Assembly (NCBI GenBank): GCA_016946835.1 | Contig: JACVTC010000005.1 | Span: 1,457,501-1,521,500 of the forward strand | Source: Neocallimastix lanati (nom. inval.) | Taxonomy: Eukaryota > Neocallimastigomycota > Neocallimastigomycetes > Neocallimastigales > Neocallimastigaceae | Direction: 5' to 3' | DNA: 64,000 nt | Shown: piece after piece, positions 1 through 14,319 of the stretch | Numbering within the stretch: position 1 is the stretch's first letter | How the letters are laid out: every line of letters begins with the position of its first letter | Position numbers and translations under genes: made by a program | Notes under the pieces: generated by a model | What the model was told of the DNA's origin: nothing | The model's input: only the letters and a program-made list of their open reading frames with translations | Databases searched by the model: none

Positions 1-733
1 GGCTACAACTCTTTATTAATGAAAATAATAAAACAAGAAGTATATATATATTCATTATACTACAATTTTAAAAAATTTGAAATTCAAATATTGTCAAAAA
101 ACTTTTTTTTTTTTTTTTTTTTTAATATTTAAATAACAATAAATATAATAAATCATTAAGATTTTGTGTAACATTGCTACAATTTTTTAAAAAGGAAAAA
201 AGAATTTTCAGCTTTAAATATTATAAAAAATTACAGTAAATTCTAACATAAATATATGACTTTACGTTCTATTATATTTATATAAATTAATAAATAAGTA
301 ATTAGATTATTAATTTTATTAGTAATTAGTAATTTACCATTAACAGATTATTTATTATCATGATAAATTCTGAGAGAGTTGCGTTTCGCCAAGTGGTGTA
401 TATAAATGAATGAATGAATAAATAAATAAAAATTCAAAAAATGTTTTTTTAAAAATTTTTTTATGATATTTATTTAATAATCAATATTATTTTAATATTA
501 TTTTTCAAATAATATAGGTTTAATATTTTGTAAAATAGTAATAAAATAATTATTTATAATATTTATGTATTTTTAAAAAAAAATAAATACATCAATATTA
601 ATAATTTTCAGTTGACGAAATGCAACTTGGCGAAATACAAAATTATTATTACGCCACATGCTTTAAAAATTGGCGAAATGAAGCTTGGCGAAATGCCCCA
701 TTCTCGTAAATTCTATTTACCATAAAATTATAT

Positions 734-766
<33 letters not shown>

Positions 767-907
767 GGCTTTTAGAAGTATGTTTATATATTCTTTTTAA
801 TTACAAAAAAAAAAAAAAAAAAATAGTAAAAAATTATTTACTTTATTTAATCCTAAAGGCACAAATTTTTTTTTTCTTTTTGCCTTTAAGACAAATAAAA
901 TGAATAC

Positions 908-939
<32 letters not shown>

Positions 940-3900
940 GAATTTATAATATTTTCATAATTGTCTTTACAAAATAATTACTTAAAATTTTGACATTCCT
1001 ATATAATTTTTTTTATTTACTAATTATATATATATATATTACTATTATTATTATAATTATTATTTTGAAGATATTTTATAAATACTTTATAAATTAATAT
1101 ATCTTTCTTGTCTAAATTTCGGCATAAAATTAGATATAGATATTGTAATTAATTATTATTTTTATTTATTTATTTATTTATTATTTTAAAATATATATAT
1201 AAAAGTCTTTAGTCCAATGTCTAAAAGTTCTCATTTATTAGTTAACTATCTATTTTTTTTGACTGTCCCTCTCTATTCTTGATTAGAGGAATGAACTAAC
1301 TAACAAAAAAAAAAAAAAAAAAATGGCATTTATTTATATTAATATCAGTGTAAAAATCAGTTGTTTGATATTTCATGATTAGAATATTCTTATTAAATAT
1401 TTCGTATTTTCTTTGCGGAATATTATTTTAATGTATAATATAATTTTTTTTTTTTTGGTTATTGAATTGTACATTTTTTTACTCATTTGATGTAATGTTT
1501 GTCATTTTATATATACTAAATAAATTGACCAAATTTTTAATATATATAAAAGAAATTTGTAACAATTTATTGTATATATAGTAATATATAATTATAAATA
1601 ATTATAAATAATATATATATCAATATTATGGATATAGTACATAAAACATAAATTTTTAATTAAACTAAAAAAAAAATTTATTTATTATAAATATATATGT
1701 ATATTTTATTTATTTATTTATTATTTATTATTTATTTAGTATGTACATTACCTATAGATAGATATATTTTTTCTTCTGTAATAATTAGTTGAATGCATTC
1801 TATTTAAAATTAAAAATTAATAATAAGTATTACATTATTATCATATATTAATAAGTAAAAAAAAAAAAAGACTTCATTTCAGATTTATAAGTAATTTAAA
1901 TAATATATATTATGCAAGAATTTATTAAATATCATAAGTGTAAATATGGAGTTCTTTTATCTAATAATATTAATTAAAAATTTAAAAAAAATAATTATTA
2001 TTACTAATATTCATAATAATTATTTAAATATAATATTATTAGTATTATTAATGTATCATAATAAAATATAAATTTTATTTTTTTTAAAAACTTCAACATT
2101 TGAAAGTATTATAAACAATAGAGTTTAAAGTATTTTTTTACTTTAAGTGAAACTTTCTCCAAAATATAAAAATTTCATAATTCCTTTATCTATTAAAAAT
2201 AACCAACAAACTACTTTTCCATTATATGTATATATGATAGGGAAATTTTTACAAAATAATTTTTTATTAGTATGTTTATTTATTTAAAATGATTAGAATT
2301 ATTAATTATATAATTAATTATTTTTTTTTATTTTATCTTATTTTTTTTATATTCATTTATCTATCCCTTTTTTCAATTTATTGGTATTATATATAAAATT
2401 TAATATTAAGGACTTAAGCGACAAAGCGAAAGAATATAACAAGATAAAGAAAAAAAAAAAAAAAAAGTATTTGGTAAATTTTATCAAATTAATTTAAATA
2501 ACTTTATAATAATAATAATAAAATTTCATACCAATAGAGTTTATAATTTATTTATTTTTCTTATTTCCATTTATTAAATTAACTCAAACAATAAAATACT
2601 AACTAGTCATTAGCAAATAACAATTGCTATAATTATAATTGTATTATTTATAATAGTTAAATATTATGAATACCATAAAAAAAAAAAGCCATCTTTATTA
2701 ACAAAATAGTTTTTTTTCCTTTTTTTCCTTTTTTTTTTTTTTTTTTTTAAAGTTCTTTTTATATAATTATTAAGTAATAAAATGAATTTAATAATATATT
2801 AGCAATAAAATATAATATATTATAGTCACTATACGTATACAATACAAATGAAATATAAAGTGTTAGTTCTATTATGTTATATATTGTATATTTTAATACT
2901 TTATATTATATAATATATAGTATATTATGTAAAGAGAATTTTATATTTTATAATGTTATAAATAATAAATAATAATAATAATAATAATAATAATATTTTT
3001 TTTTCCTTTTTTAATGTATGTGGATAATACAGAAAGTAGATTTAATAAATTTAGAATAGTCAATTTGAAAAGACACCATATTTAAATATTTTGTATAAAA
3101 CAAACAATTTTTTTATATTATTTAAATTATTTAATATTAAATTATTTAATATTTAATATTTAATTATTTAATTATTTAATTATTATTTAATATTTAATAT
3201 TTTATTTTTTCTTTATTTCCAATTTACATAAATTATTAATAATTAAACTTAATTAATTAACAATTTATCATATTTTTTAAAGTTTATATTAATTTTATTG
3301 TATATATATATATAAATAAAAGTATTTGAATTTTTTTAATTTTTAATTTTTTTTTTTTTATATTATTAATACTATTATATATTAAAAAAACTTTAAATAT
3401 TATTTTAAATATAATAAAAGATTACTATTATTATTTTAGTTATTCAATATTTTTGAGATTATAATAGAATAAAAAAAAAAATATTTTGTAAAAATAAATT
3501 AAAATAATTATTTAAACAAAATATCAATAAGTTTTGGTTATAGAAAGGTAAAATAAAAAACAAAATAGATTTTAAATATTTTTTAGTTTTTATTTTTATT
3601 TTATTTATGTATATATATATATAAAGATGTTTTGATTAATTTAAAATATATCATAATATTATTTTATTGAATGAAGTTATTTTATTAAAGTAAATCGGTA
3701 TTAAAAAAAATTCAGTACAATAAATAAATTTTATTATTTTTAGAATAGTATAAATAAATATCAATAAGTACCAATAAATATCCATATTAATTTAGTTTTT
3801 TTTTTTTTTTTTACTTTCTTATTTTTATTTATTTATTTTTATTTTTATTTTTATTTTTTTTTATTTTTATTTTTTTTTTTTTTTTTGTTTTTCATTTTTT

Positions 3901-4192
3901 AGTTTTTTGTAAGATAATAAATACCGAAGTTCACAAATCAGAAATAATTGATAACATGTTGATAACTAAAAATAAATACTATTGTTCAAAATGAATTATG
4001 AAAGATTAATAACAAAATAATAGTAATAAAATTTTTTGATAATATATTAGTTATATAGAGATTTATATTTGAAATTGATAATATTTATTATTGTTTTGTA
4101 ATACTTATAAATAAAAGATATTTTTATATTTAAATACCTAAACTTAATAACATACATAATACATATATAGTATAATATATATAAACAAAGAC

Positions 4193-4226
<34 letters not shown>

Positions 4227-4774
4227 GCAATATAATAAATAATAAGATGTTCTTTTTTAAAATAAAATAGTATTATATTTTAAAAAAATATTATCTGAGA
4301 TTTTTCGAGCTATATTAATAATTATAATAAATATAAATACTTTATACCACTTTTTATTGTAATATATCGATATTAAATTAAAATAATATTTTAAAAAGAC
4401 TAAAAAGTCAATTTTAATTATTAAATATTTTAATACTATTGATTTAAAAAGAATTATTAAATAAATTATTAATAAAAAATTTAAAAATTTTAACTAACAT
4501 TTTAATTTATTATTTTATTTTATTTTATTTTTTTTTTATTTTACTTTTGTTTGTTTATATATTTTAATAGAAAGATATTTGTTTTTTCTTTCATTTATAC
4601 AAAAACTAAACAAAAAATAAGCAATATTTTGTTCTTTTAATGCAATAAAATATCCAATAAATAATACAAGAAAAATATATTTATAATTTCAAAAAAAAAA
4701 AAAAAAAAAAAAAAAAAAGATTAAATTCTTCAGCGAAATATTTATAAAATTCGACATTAATTTTTAATATTTAT

Positions 4775-4810
<36 letters not shown>

Positions 4811-4962
4811 TTTATTTCATTATTATTATTTATTTCAATAAATTTTGTTACATATAAAATACATATAATTACTATAAATTATTAAATTACCTTAAAATTT
4901 TAAATTAGTTAAATAATTAAATCAATATAGTATAATCAATTCAATTTAAAAAGAAGAAAATC
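1..4962. other. Intergenic AT-rich region
   Basis: No convincing coding region on either strand. The stretch is A/T homopolymers, (AT)n and (ATTT)n microsatellites and low-complexity sequence. The only non-trivial structure is the inverted-repeat element near 371-705. The last 100 bases before the ATG at 4963 are A-rich and probably hold the 5' leader of the RING gene. Confidence 0.7.
371..705. mobile_element. Candidate small non-autonomous DNA element (MITE-like)
   Basis: The left end (371-393) carries TTTCGCCAAG preceded by GAGAGTTGCG. The right end (671-705) carries the reverse complement CTTGGCGAAA followed by TGCCCCATTCTC. Two more CTTGGCGAAA/TTGGCGAAA copies lie at 626-634 and 669-678, so the right end is a repeated terminal motif. 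GC content of these blocks is well above the surroundings. No open frame lies between the ends. Target-site duplication is unclear, so the exact ends are uncertain. Confidence 0.35.
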
Positions 4963-5513
4963 ATGTCAAATCATAATATAGATACTGATAAGATAATATC
5001 ATTAGTAAATATGAAAGAGGAAGTTAGTCCAGGGGATAATATTGATAGTGAAGAACTACTTATTAAAACAACCAACAAAGAAAAACAGAAAGGACCAGCC
5101 CATAATGATAAACCAACCCTATTAAAAGAGAAAAGTTTGTCATTTAAATTGAAATCTGATGCCTCAGATAGTCATAATGCTCATGGTGTTTCAAGTAAGG
5201 AAAAGAATACCTCAAAATTATATAAAGAACCTTCAAGTAGTGATGTTGGTGATCTTGGGATGGATCAGGATAATAATAGTATGGTCAATTCTGTAATAAC
5301 TGATACCTCAGATGTAAAGAATCATCGTCAAAGTGCTACAAATTCATTAAGAAATAAACGATTTAGTTATAATAGCCCAAACAATAATAATAATAATGGT
5401 AATAATACTCATCAATGGATTTCTGGTAGTACATCAAATATAAATAGTACTGGTATAAGTAATTCTTCTTCTTCTAATGCTATTAATAGTAATAATACGA
5501 ATACAAATTCAAT

Positions 5514-5548
<35 letters not shown>

Positions 5549-6552
5549 GTGGTAATAGCCATAGACCATCATTTGGTAATCGTACTCTTTCAGGATCTTT
5601 TGCAGAATTAATAAATATAACTACAAATGCATTTGCTAATAATTCAAATACACAGTCTAATAATAATAATAATGGGAATAATGGACCTACCACCTCGTCG
5701 TCACGTCGTGGTTCATTAAGTAGTAATATTCAACAAAACTTTCATAGACTTGGCCTCTCTGATAATATAAATATAGAAACTGTAGAACCTAATTCATATA
5801 ATGATAACGATAATGATTCGTCACAAGTTGGTCCAGGTGAAACAGCTTGGCTTTTATTTAGAATATATGCTATCATTAGATTTTTATGGGCATTTGCATT
5901 TTGTATAGTTTACTTTATTAATTTTATTATTAGAAAAAATAAATCTTGTGATATGAAAATATTTTATTTTTCAATTGCATTTTCAGCTCTTTTTTTTATT
6001 CACGCCATTTCAACGATATTATTAATTATTTATTTGCCAACAAGTATCACTAGATATACTAATGTTGTAAGAAGAAGAGTAGTTATTTCTACTCGTGCTT
6101 GGAAGTTAACTGCCTATACATTCCTCGGAGAAATTATTATGATTATCATTGGCGCTATTTTAGTATTTAATAAGAGTCAAAATTGCTATAATCCAGATAA
6201 TGAAACAGGTTATGTTACTGTAACAAAAGTTATTGTTCTTATCGAAATAAGTATATTCACTGTAGTAATGTTACCACTCTTTACAATACCTTGTACTTGT
6301 ATATTTGAACTATTACCTGAATATAGAGGTATATCCGATAAAGTATTAAAAAGATTTAATTCTATTCTTTATAATCCATCCGAAGAAGTAGATGAAGATG
6401 AAGCTCCATCTTGTTCAATTTGTATGGAAAATTATAAGCCAGGAACAAGAATTAAACGTTTACCATGTAATCATGAATTTCATCCAGAATGTATTACTCA
6501 ATGGCTTGAAACAAATAATTCTTGTCCTATTTGTAGAGAAACGTTTACTTAA
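4963..6552 (+). CDS. Multi-pass membrane RING-H2 E3 ubiquitin ligase
   Basis: 529-residue single-exon protein. The first 290 residues are hydrophilic and rich in Ser and Asn, with AAT-encoded asparagine runs, and probably disordered. Four hydrophobic segments follow at about 297-322, 333-357, 382-402 and 420-448. The C-terminus (484-524) is a complete RING-H2 finger with Cys-x2-Cys, Cys-x-His-x2-His-x2-Cys and Cys-x2-Cys ligand sets, and the protein ends five residues later. This layout (membrane domain, then a cytosolic C-terminal RING) is that of membrane-embedded E3 ligases that recruit a ubiquitin-charged E2 at endomembranes. The substrate cannot be read from sequence. The ATG at 4963 follows an A-rich leader and is the first in frame. 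A 40-base A run just downstream may mark the 3' region. Confidence 0.88.
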
Positions 6553-6594
6553 ATTGATCTATTTCAATTGTAAAATATATTTATATAAAATAAA

Positions 6595-6642
<48 letters not shown>

Positions 6643-8360
6643 AAAATTAAAATTAAAATTAAAATATATTCTTATTCGTTATTTTTATTTTTTTCTTATT
6701 TCTTATTTCTTACTCTTATTATTTTTTAATTTTTTTAATTTTTTTTTTAATTTTTTTTTAATTTTTTTTTTTTTTTTTTTTTTTTTTTATGAGACTATCA
6801 ATTTATTGCAAAATAAAATGTAATTAATATATCTAGGCAAAAATAATAATAATAAAAATAATAATAAAAATAAAAATAATAAAAATAAAATTTAAGCAAA
6901 TTATAAAGATAAAAAGTAAATAAATAAATAAATAAATGAAAATAAATACAATAAATAAATAAATATAATAATAATAATAATAAATAAAAAATAAAAAAAA
7001 ATTAATTTTTTTTTTTTTTTTTTTAAAAAAAAATCTATCAATATATTGTAAAATATAATACATTGACATAATAATAAAAAAAATTAAAGCAGTAATAAAA
7101 GTAAATTGAACTATATATATTTAAAATAAAAAAAGAAAATAATAATAATAATAATAATACGAAGAAGAAGAAGAAGAAGAAGAAAAATATTAAATCATTA
7201 TCCCTATTTATATTATATATTTTTTAATATTTTAATACTTTCAATAATAATAATAATATATATATACTTTAATATATTTATTTATACATAGTTATTTAAA
7301 AAATTAACAAATTATAAATAAATATTTATATAAAATCAACTTGAATTAAATTTAGAATTATGTGAAAATTACATAGAGGAGTAAATTTTTATGAGTTGAT
7401 CATTAATTACGTGTATTTAATTATTCAATAATTTTAAGGTTTCTGGATGGTTTTTCTCGGTATACTTAAAAGCTTTATTTTTATAAGTAAATCCTTCCAA
7501 TAAATCCTTCTCAAAATAAATACTTATTTTAAATTAATATTTAATATCAATTTATACGCTGAATCTCTTAATTTTCAAACATTTTCCTAAATTTATTTTT
7601 TTTATTTTATTTTTTTAATTTATTTTTTTATTTTTTCATTAAATAAAATAATTATTTTAATTTATTTTCTTCTTCTGTAATGAATAAAAGTCTCCAAAAT
7701 ATTAATTATAAAATGTAGAATAAAAGTTTTTTTTTTATAATATATAATATTTTTTTTCATTGTTTTTTATTTTATTTTATACATTTTATTTTTTTTAATA
7801 ATGAATAATTTATTTTTATTTCTTTCACTTTTATTTCTATTTCTATTTCTATTTCTATTACTTTTTTTTTTTTTTTTTCGTTTTTATTATTTGAAATAAT
7901 TTCTTTTATTTTTCATACATAAACACATTATATTATAAATTAAGTTTATAATTAATTTATTACTATTTATTACTCTTTTTATTTTATTTTTTTTATTTTA
8001 TTTTTTTTTTTATAAATTTTTTTCCAATTTCTCGAGTGCATAATTCTATTGAATTTAAGCATAAAATTTGTTCTTTTATAAATTAACCAATCAATAATAT
8101 TAATAATAAATATAATAATATAATTATAATAAATAATAATTGAATTAAATGTTGATTTTTTTTTAAAAATAATTATAATCATAATTAATTAGTAATAATT
8201 AATAATATGCAAGTTAATAAAAACTCTATTTATTTTGGATACTTTAAATTTTTAATAAAATTTTTATGGATAAGTAATTGTTATATATATTATTCAATTC
8301 TATTATTTTATATTACTATTAATTAAATAATATTAAAATTTAAACTCTAAAAAAATTATA

Positions 8361-8393
<33 letters not shown>

Positions 8394-8416
8394 AAAAGTA
8401 ATTTAATAAATAAAAA
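6553..8416. other. Intergenic region with long homopolymers and microsatellites
   Basis: Contains an A run of about 43 bases at 6598-6640, T runs at 6768-6788, (AAT)n at 7139-7159 and a GAA run at 7160-7184. I see no gene, RNA or element in it. Confidence 0.6.
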
Positions 8417-9901
8417 ATGTCTATTTTTACACCAATTAATCAATTAAAATTAACCAACGTTTCTGTTGTAAGATTAAAGAAAGGAGGAAAACGTTTTGAA
8501 ATTGCTTGTTATAAAAACAAGGTTTTAGAATGGAGAAAAAATGTGTATGTATTCTTTGAAATCCTTTTTTTTTTTTTTTTTTTTTTTTTAATTATTAATT
8601 CTAAAATTTTAGAATTAATTCTTATTTAAACAAGAATATAATATTTTTAGTTATTATAAGAAATTATCAAAATATATATTTATACTATTTCATTTTAAAT
8701 TTATTAATATTTAAATGAAATATAATTAAATAAATTGTATTTTTATATATATAATTAGTGAAACTGATATTGATGAAGTTTTACAAATTCACAGTGTTTT
8801 CAATAATGTTTCAAAAGGTTTAACAGCTAAACAAGCTGATTTAGTTAAAGCTTTTAAAACTGATGATATTGAAAAAATTATTTTAGAGGTAAATTTTTTT
8901 TTTTTTTTTTTTAAAAAAAAAAATAGTAATAATAGAATAAAATAAAATAAAGAAGAATGATATAATATAAACTATTTATATTAATTGAAAATTATATTCA
9001 TTTTAATAAATATTGAAATCCTACGAAAATTAATTAATTAATTAATTTATTATTATTATCATTATTATTATTATTATTATTATTATTTTATTTATTTTTC
9101 TTTTCATATAATAAAAAAAATAAAATAAAATAAAACAGATATTGAAAAAAGGTGAATTACAAATTAGTGAGAAAGAACGAAACCAACAGATTTCGACAAA
9201 ATATCGAGATATTGCAACAATTGTGGCCGAGAAATGTGTTAATCCAGATACTAAGAGACCATATACCGTTACTATGATTGAAAAGGCAATGAATGATCTT
9301 CATTTTTCCGTTAACCCAAATAGAAATGCTAAACAACAAGTATTTATCAAATAATAATAATAGTTTTTTTTTTTTTTTTTTTTTTTTTTATTGAGAAAAA
9401 TATATTCTATGTTAATTGAATATTAAGAATATAATAAATTTCAATTTTTATGTATTAAATATGTTAATTGAATAGATATATTATTTTATATATTTCAATC
9501 AAAATTATGTTATTGTTCATTATATTTATTTATTTATTTATTAAAATAATAATAATAATAATAACAATAAAAGGTATAAATTAATTAATAATTAAAATAA
9601 ATTCAAATTTATAAAATTATATATATATACATAAAAGGCATTAGATGTTATTCGTCAAATTCAAGAAAAGAACATTATGCCAATTGCTAGAGCTCAAATG
9701 CGTTTAAGAATTGCTTTACCAGCTAAAGAAGGTAAAAAGCTCAAGGAAAAATTATTACCTTTAATTGCTAATGTTGAAGATGAAGATTTCTCTGACGGTT
9801 ATGAATTGGTAAGATTTCTTGATATATATATTATATTAGATATGATAATAAAAATAAAGAATGAAAAAAAAAAAATAAAATAAAATAAAATAAAAATAAA
9901 A

Positions 9902-9936
<35 letters not shown>

Positions 9937-10252
9937 ATAGATAGATAGATAGATAAATAAGCTTAAATAAACTATTATACAATTTTTTAAATATATATAT
10001 AATAATCAAAAATAAATTCATAATTAATATATTTTTTAATTATATATAATTATTAATTAATAAATATATAATTAATTATTTTTATAAAACATCTATATAT
10101 ATATACAATTATTATCTATATAATAGATTTGTGTTATTGATCCAGGAAATTTCAGAACTATTAGTGATTTAGTTCAAAAGGAAACTAAAGGAAAATCTCA
10201 ATTAGAACTCTTAAATTTAGCTGATACTCGTGAAGGTGATCAAAAATTCTAA
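8417..10252 (+). CDS. SDO1: SBDS/Sdo1 ribosome maturation protein, five exons
   Basis: Exons 8417-8544, 8759-8888, 9139-9339, 9638-9808 and 10127-10252 join in frame to 251 residues, the usual length of human SBDS and yeast Sdo1. All four introns are GT-AG (donors GTATGT, GTAAAT, GTATTT, GTAAGA) and 214-318 bases long. Diagnostic segments are present: the N-terminal FYSH domain (exons 1-2), then [13 protein letters not shown] and TKRPYTV (exon 3), the MRLRIALP and EGKKLKEKL region (exon 4), and VIDPGNFR with KETKGK (exon 5). In the known family this protein works with the GTPase Efl1 to release Tif6/eIF6 from 60S subunits, allowing subunit joining. The gene looks intact. Exon boundaries are my manual calls, supported by conserved residues across every junction. 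Confidence 0.95.
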
Positions 10253-10666
10253 ACAAAATAAATGAAACATGCTAATAGTTAAGAATGATGATGAATCAGA
10301 ACAGAACATTATTAAATCATTTAAATTTAATTAGAAATACTGTATATATAATAAAAATAATAAATAAGAAAAAAAAAAAAAAAAAAAAAAAAAAATGAAA
10401 AATGAAAAGGAACAGGAACAGGAACAGGAAAAAAAAAAAAAAATAGAAATGAATGAATGAAAGAATAATATATGACTCTATATGAATTTATATATATATA
10501 TATATATATTCATATAAAAATAAACTTAAATTAATTTATAATTAATTTTATATTAGTGGTATTCTTTCTTTTATTCTTTATTCTAAAATATTAAAATCAC
10601 ATTAGAATTATAAATTTAATAATTTATATATTTATTTATTTATTTTTTCTCTCTTTCGGATCATAT

Positions 10667-10712
<46 letters not shown>

Positions 10713-10979
10713 TTCTTTTTAATTATTATTATTGTATATAGTAATATTTATTTAATAAAAATAATACCAATATAATACCAATTATATAAATTTATATATT
10801 GTAAATTATAAAAATGAAAACAAAAATAAAAAAATGTAATAAAATTTTCCTCCTTTTTCATTTTGGACATAAATTATTTTAAGGTTTTTTTTTTTTTTTT
10901 TTTTTCTAATTATTTAATTATTTTATATTGTAATATTATTTAATAAAAATAATACCAATTTACATATAGTAAATTATAA

Positions 10980-11010
<31 letters not shown>

Positions 11011-11557
11011 ATAAAAATAAAATAAGTGATAAATGGATATAAATCAATTTGAAAATATATATATACATTTTATTTTATTTTATTTCATAAAGTGTACTAT
11101 TTTATTATTATTATTATTTATTTTTATTTATATATTTATTTATTTTTTATTTTTTCTTTTAATAACTTAATATTAATTTTTGATGAACAATACACACCTA
11201 TACATTTATATACAATTTAAATAATTTTATGCTTATTGCTTTATAAATATTTTTTTTTTTTTTTTTTTTTTAGTATCTTATAATTAAATTCATATATACA
11301 TTATAGAGTTGTCATTTTTTTAAAAAAAAATGGGTATAAATTATAAAAACAAAATTATAATAATGATAATAATAATAATACTAATAATAAATAATAATAA
11401 ATAATAAATAATAAATATTAAATATTTAATATTAAATAATAAAAATTAAATAAAAAATAATAAATAATAAATAATAAATAAAATAAAGATAAAATAAAAT
11501 AAGATTAAATTTAAAATAGAAAAAACAAAAATAACAAAAAATTCAAAAAAAAATAAA
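10253..11557. other. Convergent intergenic region between SBDS and the minus-strand RING gene
   Basis: Holds the 3' ends of two converging genes. AT-rich, with (AT)n at 10674-10704, GGAACA triplicate near 10407-10427, and several T and A runs. No other feature seen. Confidence 0.6.
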
Positions 11558-11877
11558 TTATAGAAAAATTAGGTATCCGATAAAAAATAATATAAAAAAG
11601 ATTATATAAAAACGATATTTATGAATAAATGATGGTTTTGTAGTATGATGTAATAATATATTTTCATATTCTTCTTCTTCTTCTTCTTCACCTTTTTCAC
11701 CTTCTTCTTGTAATTTTGAAGAATATGAAATATTTTGACCTGAAACAATCTTAAAAATATTTTCTAAATCAACGGATGATCGATGACGTCTTCTTCGTCG
11801 TCTTTGTAAAGAGTTTTGATTTCTAATAAAAGATTTATTATTATTAGTATTATTATTATTATTGTTACTACTACTAC

Positions 11878-11917
<40 letters not shown>

Positions 11918-12775
11918 AAAATCGCGATCATCCAAAATACAATTAATGACACCTCTTGCATAGGCAATCATTTCATCTTTTTCTATCTCAATTTCTTCGT
12001 TTTCCTGTTCCTGTTCCTGTTCCTCATCATCTTCATCTTCATCATCAAATATATATCTATTTCTTAAAGAAGAACTGGAATAAATATTTCTTTCCATTAT
12101 TTCGTTATCATTGTCAATATCTGTTTCTGTAGTTGGAGTAGTGAAGTTCAAATTTCTATTATGCATAGTTGATGAAGAAATATTATGTTGTTGATAGTAA
12201 TTATTATTATCATTATTATTAACGTTATTGTTATTATCATTACTATAAGTAATTGGGGTTACATAAGGCTCATATTCTGTATTTATTATTTCATTTATAT
12301 TATTAAGGTTATTTGGAAAATTATAAAAATTTTCAGAAACATTATTAACAATATTAGAAATATCATATCTAGCATTATAATCGTCATCAAGTATTCTTTG
12401 GTTATGAGCATTTAACATTTGTTGAAGATCAATTATTTTTAACATATTTCCTTGTTTTATACAATTCTCACAATATTCTTCATATTCTTCCTGGGTGTGA
12501 TAATCACATTTATTTTCTAATATTTCCTTATGCAGGGCATTTTTAATTTCAGGCAAAAAGTTTTCTAATAATACTTTATCAGGATTTTTACATACTGGAC
12601 AAAGAAAAGAATAAGACTTTGTGAACCAAGATATAATGCATTTAAAATGATAGGTATGACTACATGATAATGAAATGATGGATGGTGTATATTTTGGTAT
12701 TATAGAGTGATGACTTTTCTTTTTCAATGAATCAAGACAAACAGTACATATAATTTCATTGTATTCATTTGACAT
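11558..12775 (-). CDS. RING-H2 protein with C-terminal membrane anchor
   Basis: 405 residues on the minus strand. The N-terminus is a RING-type finger: Cys10-x2-Cys13, a long loop, then the Cys-x-His-x2-His-x2-Cys block CSHTYHFKC, then CPVC. A second small group, CDYH followed by CENC near residues 90-105, could bind another metal ion. The middle is Asn-, Glu- and Arg-rich, with homopolymer runs from AAT, GAA and CGT repeats. The last 17 residues are almost purely hydrophobic and end the protein, as in tail-anchored proteins, so the RING would face the cytosol. Role as an E3 ligase is inferred from the finger alone. It differs from the 4963-6552 gene in domain order and is not a recent duplicate. 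Confidence 0.8.
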
Positions 12776-13664
12776 TATAAAAGTATTATTTTATTTGTTA
12801 ACTTATGTATTTAAATAATTATAATAATGATATATATGTATGATAATAATGAGATTGATATAATAATAAAATAATAAACTATGATGATAATATATAAATA
12901 TAATGAATAACAATTATTTTTATGAAATATCATAAAATATATATATGATTAAAATAATAAAATGATATATATTTTTTAAATTTTAGATCCTTTAAGATAA
13001 TTCTTTTTATTTCGTTTTGTTTTATTTTATTTTATTTTATTTTATTTTATTTTATTTTATTTTATTTTATTTTATTTTATTTTATTTTATTTTATTTTAT
13101 ATTCAAAATTTTTATAACTAATTTATCCTATTATTATTATTAGTAGTATTTCTTTTCTTTTTTTTTTAATTTAAAATTTATTTGTGTTATAAAAAAAAAA
13201 ATATTAAATATTTAAATTTATTTATATGTAAAATAAATTGAATAAATTAGTATTATTATTTAACTAACAATTTATTTACTTCAATAAACAAATTTTAGTT
13301 AAACATCTCTTATTTATTCAAAATTTCATACAAAATATTCTTTAAATATCTTAAAATATATATATATATAGAATATGAATTTTTTTTTTTATCATTAAAT
13401 AATAAATTAAGAGGTTAAAATTTATCCTCACATTTAAATCCTAATCCTAATTATAAGAATTTAAAAATTAATTTCAATTAATATAAAAATATATATATAT
13501 ATTTTCTTTATAATTATTAGAAATATTATTACATTAGGTAAATAACAGTAATTCTAAAGAATAATATAAAAATTTAATAGAGAAAATAAAAAATACATAA
13601 ATATAGAAAATACCAAATTACCAAATATATATATATATAAAATTCGAAAAACTATATAATTAAA

Positions 13665-13709
<45 letters not shown>

Positions 13710-14319
13710 TTAAAAAATAAATGAATATTTATAATAGTTTATAACTAATTTGTATAAAAATAGCAAAACTTGTTTATTAAAGTAATAAAGCTTTAATACC
13801 ATATACTAAATATTTAAATATATATATATATAAATAAACTAAAATAACAATTATTTATATACTAATTTTATTAATATCAAATCAAAAGTAAAGACCAAAA
13901 AAAAAAAAAAAAAAAAAAAGCAAGGACAGTTAGTAAATATCAATATTTATTTAAACATTTAAACATCCTAAAATGTATATATTCTTTTTAGAATTTACAT
14001 ATTATAAAAATATTAAGAAATAATATATTCATTCCTTTAATTATTTTATCTACTTTTTTTTATTATTATTATTTTTATCATTTTTTAATAATATAATTAA
14101 ATATTATTAATAATATTATTATTACATAATTATTCATATTTTTTTTCTTTCATTTTTCATTTTATATTTTACAAAATAAAATTTAATATAACAACTTTTA
14201 CAACTCTATTATTAATTATAATTAGTCAATTTATTTATTTATATTTAACATAAAACTTCATTTAATTTCTTTAATTAATCTTATTACTTCTATTTACATT
14301 GAACATAATCTTCATTTGA
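12776..14319. other. Intergenic region
   Basis: Includes the upstream region of the RING gene and the 3' flank of the minus-strand orphan. Main contents are a (TTTTA)n pentanucleotide array, (ATT)n at 13669-13710 and T/A runs. No gene recognised. Confidence 0.6.
13016..13101. repeat. (TTTTA)n pentanucleotide microsatellite
   Basis: About 17 uninterrupted copies of the TTTTA unit follow a GTTTTGTTTTA start. This is a clean length-polymorphic type of repeat. Confidence 0.9.

Noticed and set aside
5412-5693. Leu-rich minus-strand frame opposite the RING ligase gene
   Set aside because: It is the complement of the AAT/AAC asparagine runs of the real gene.
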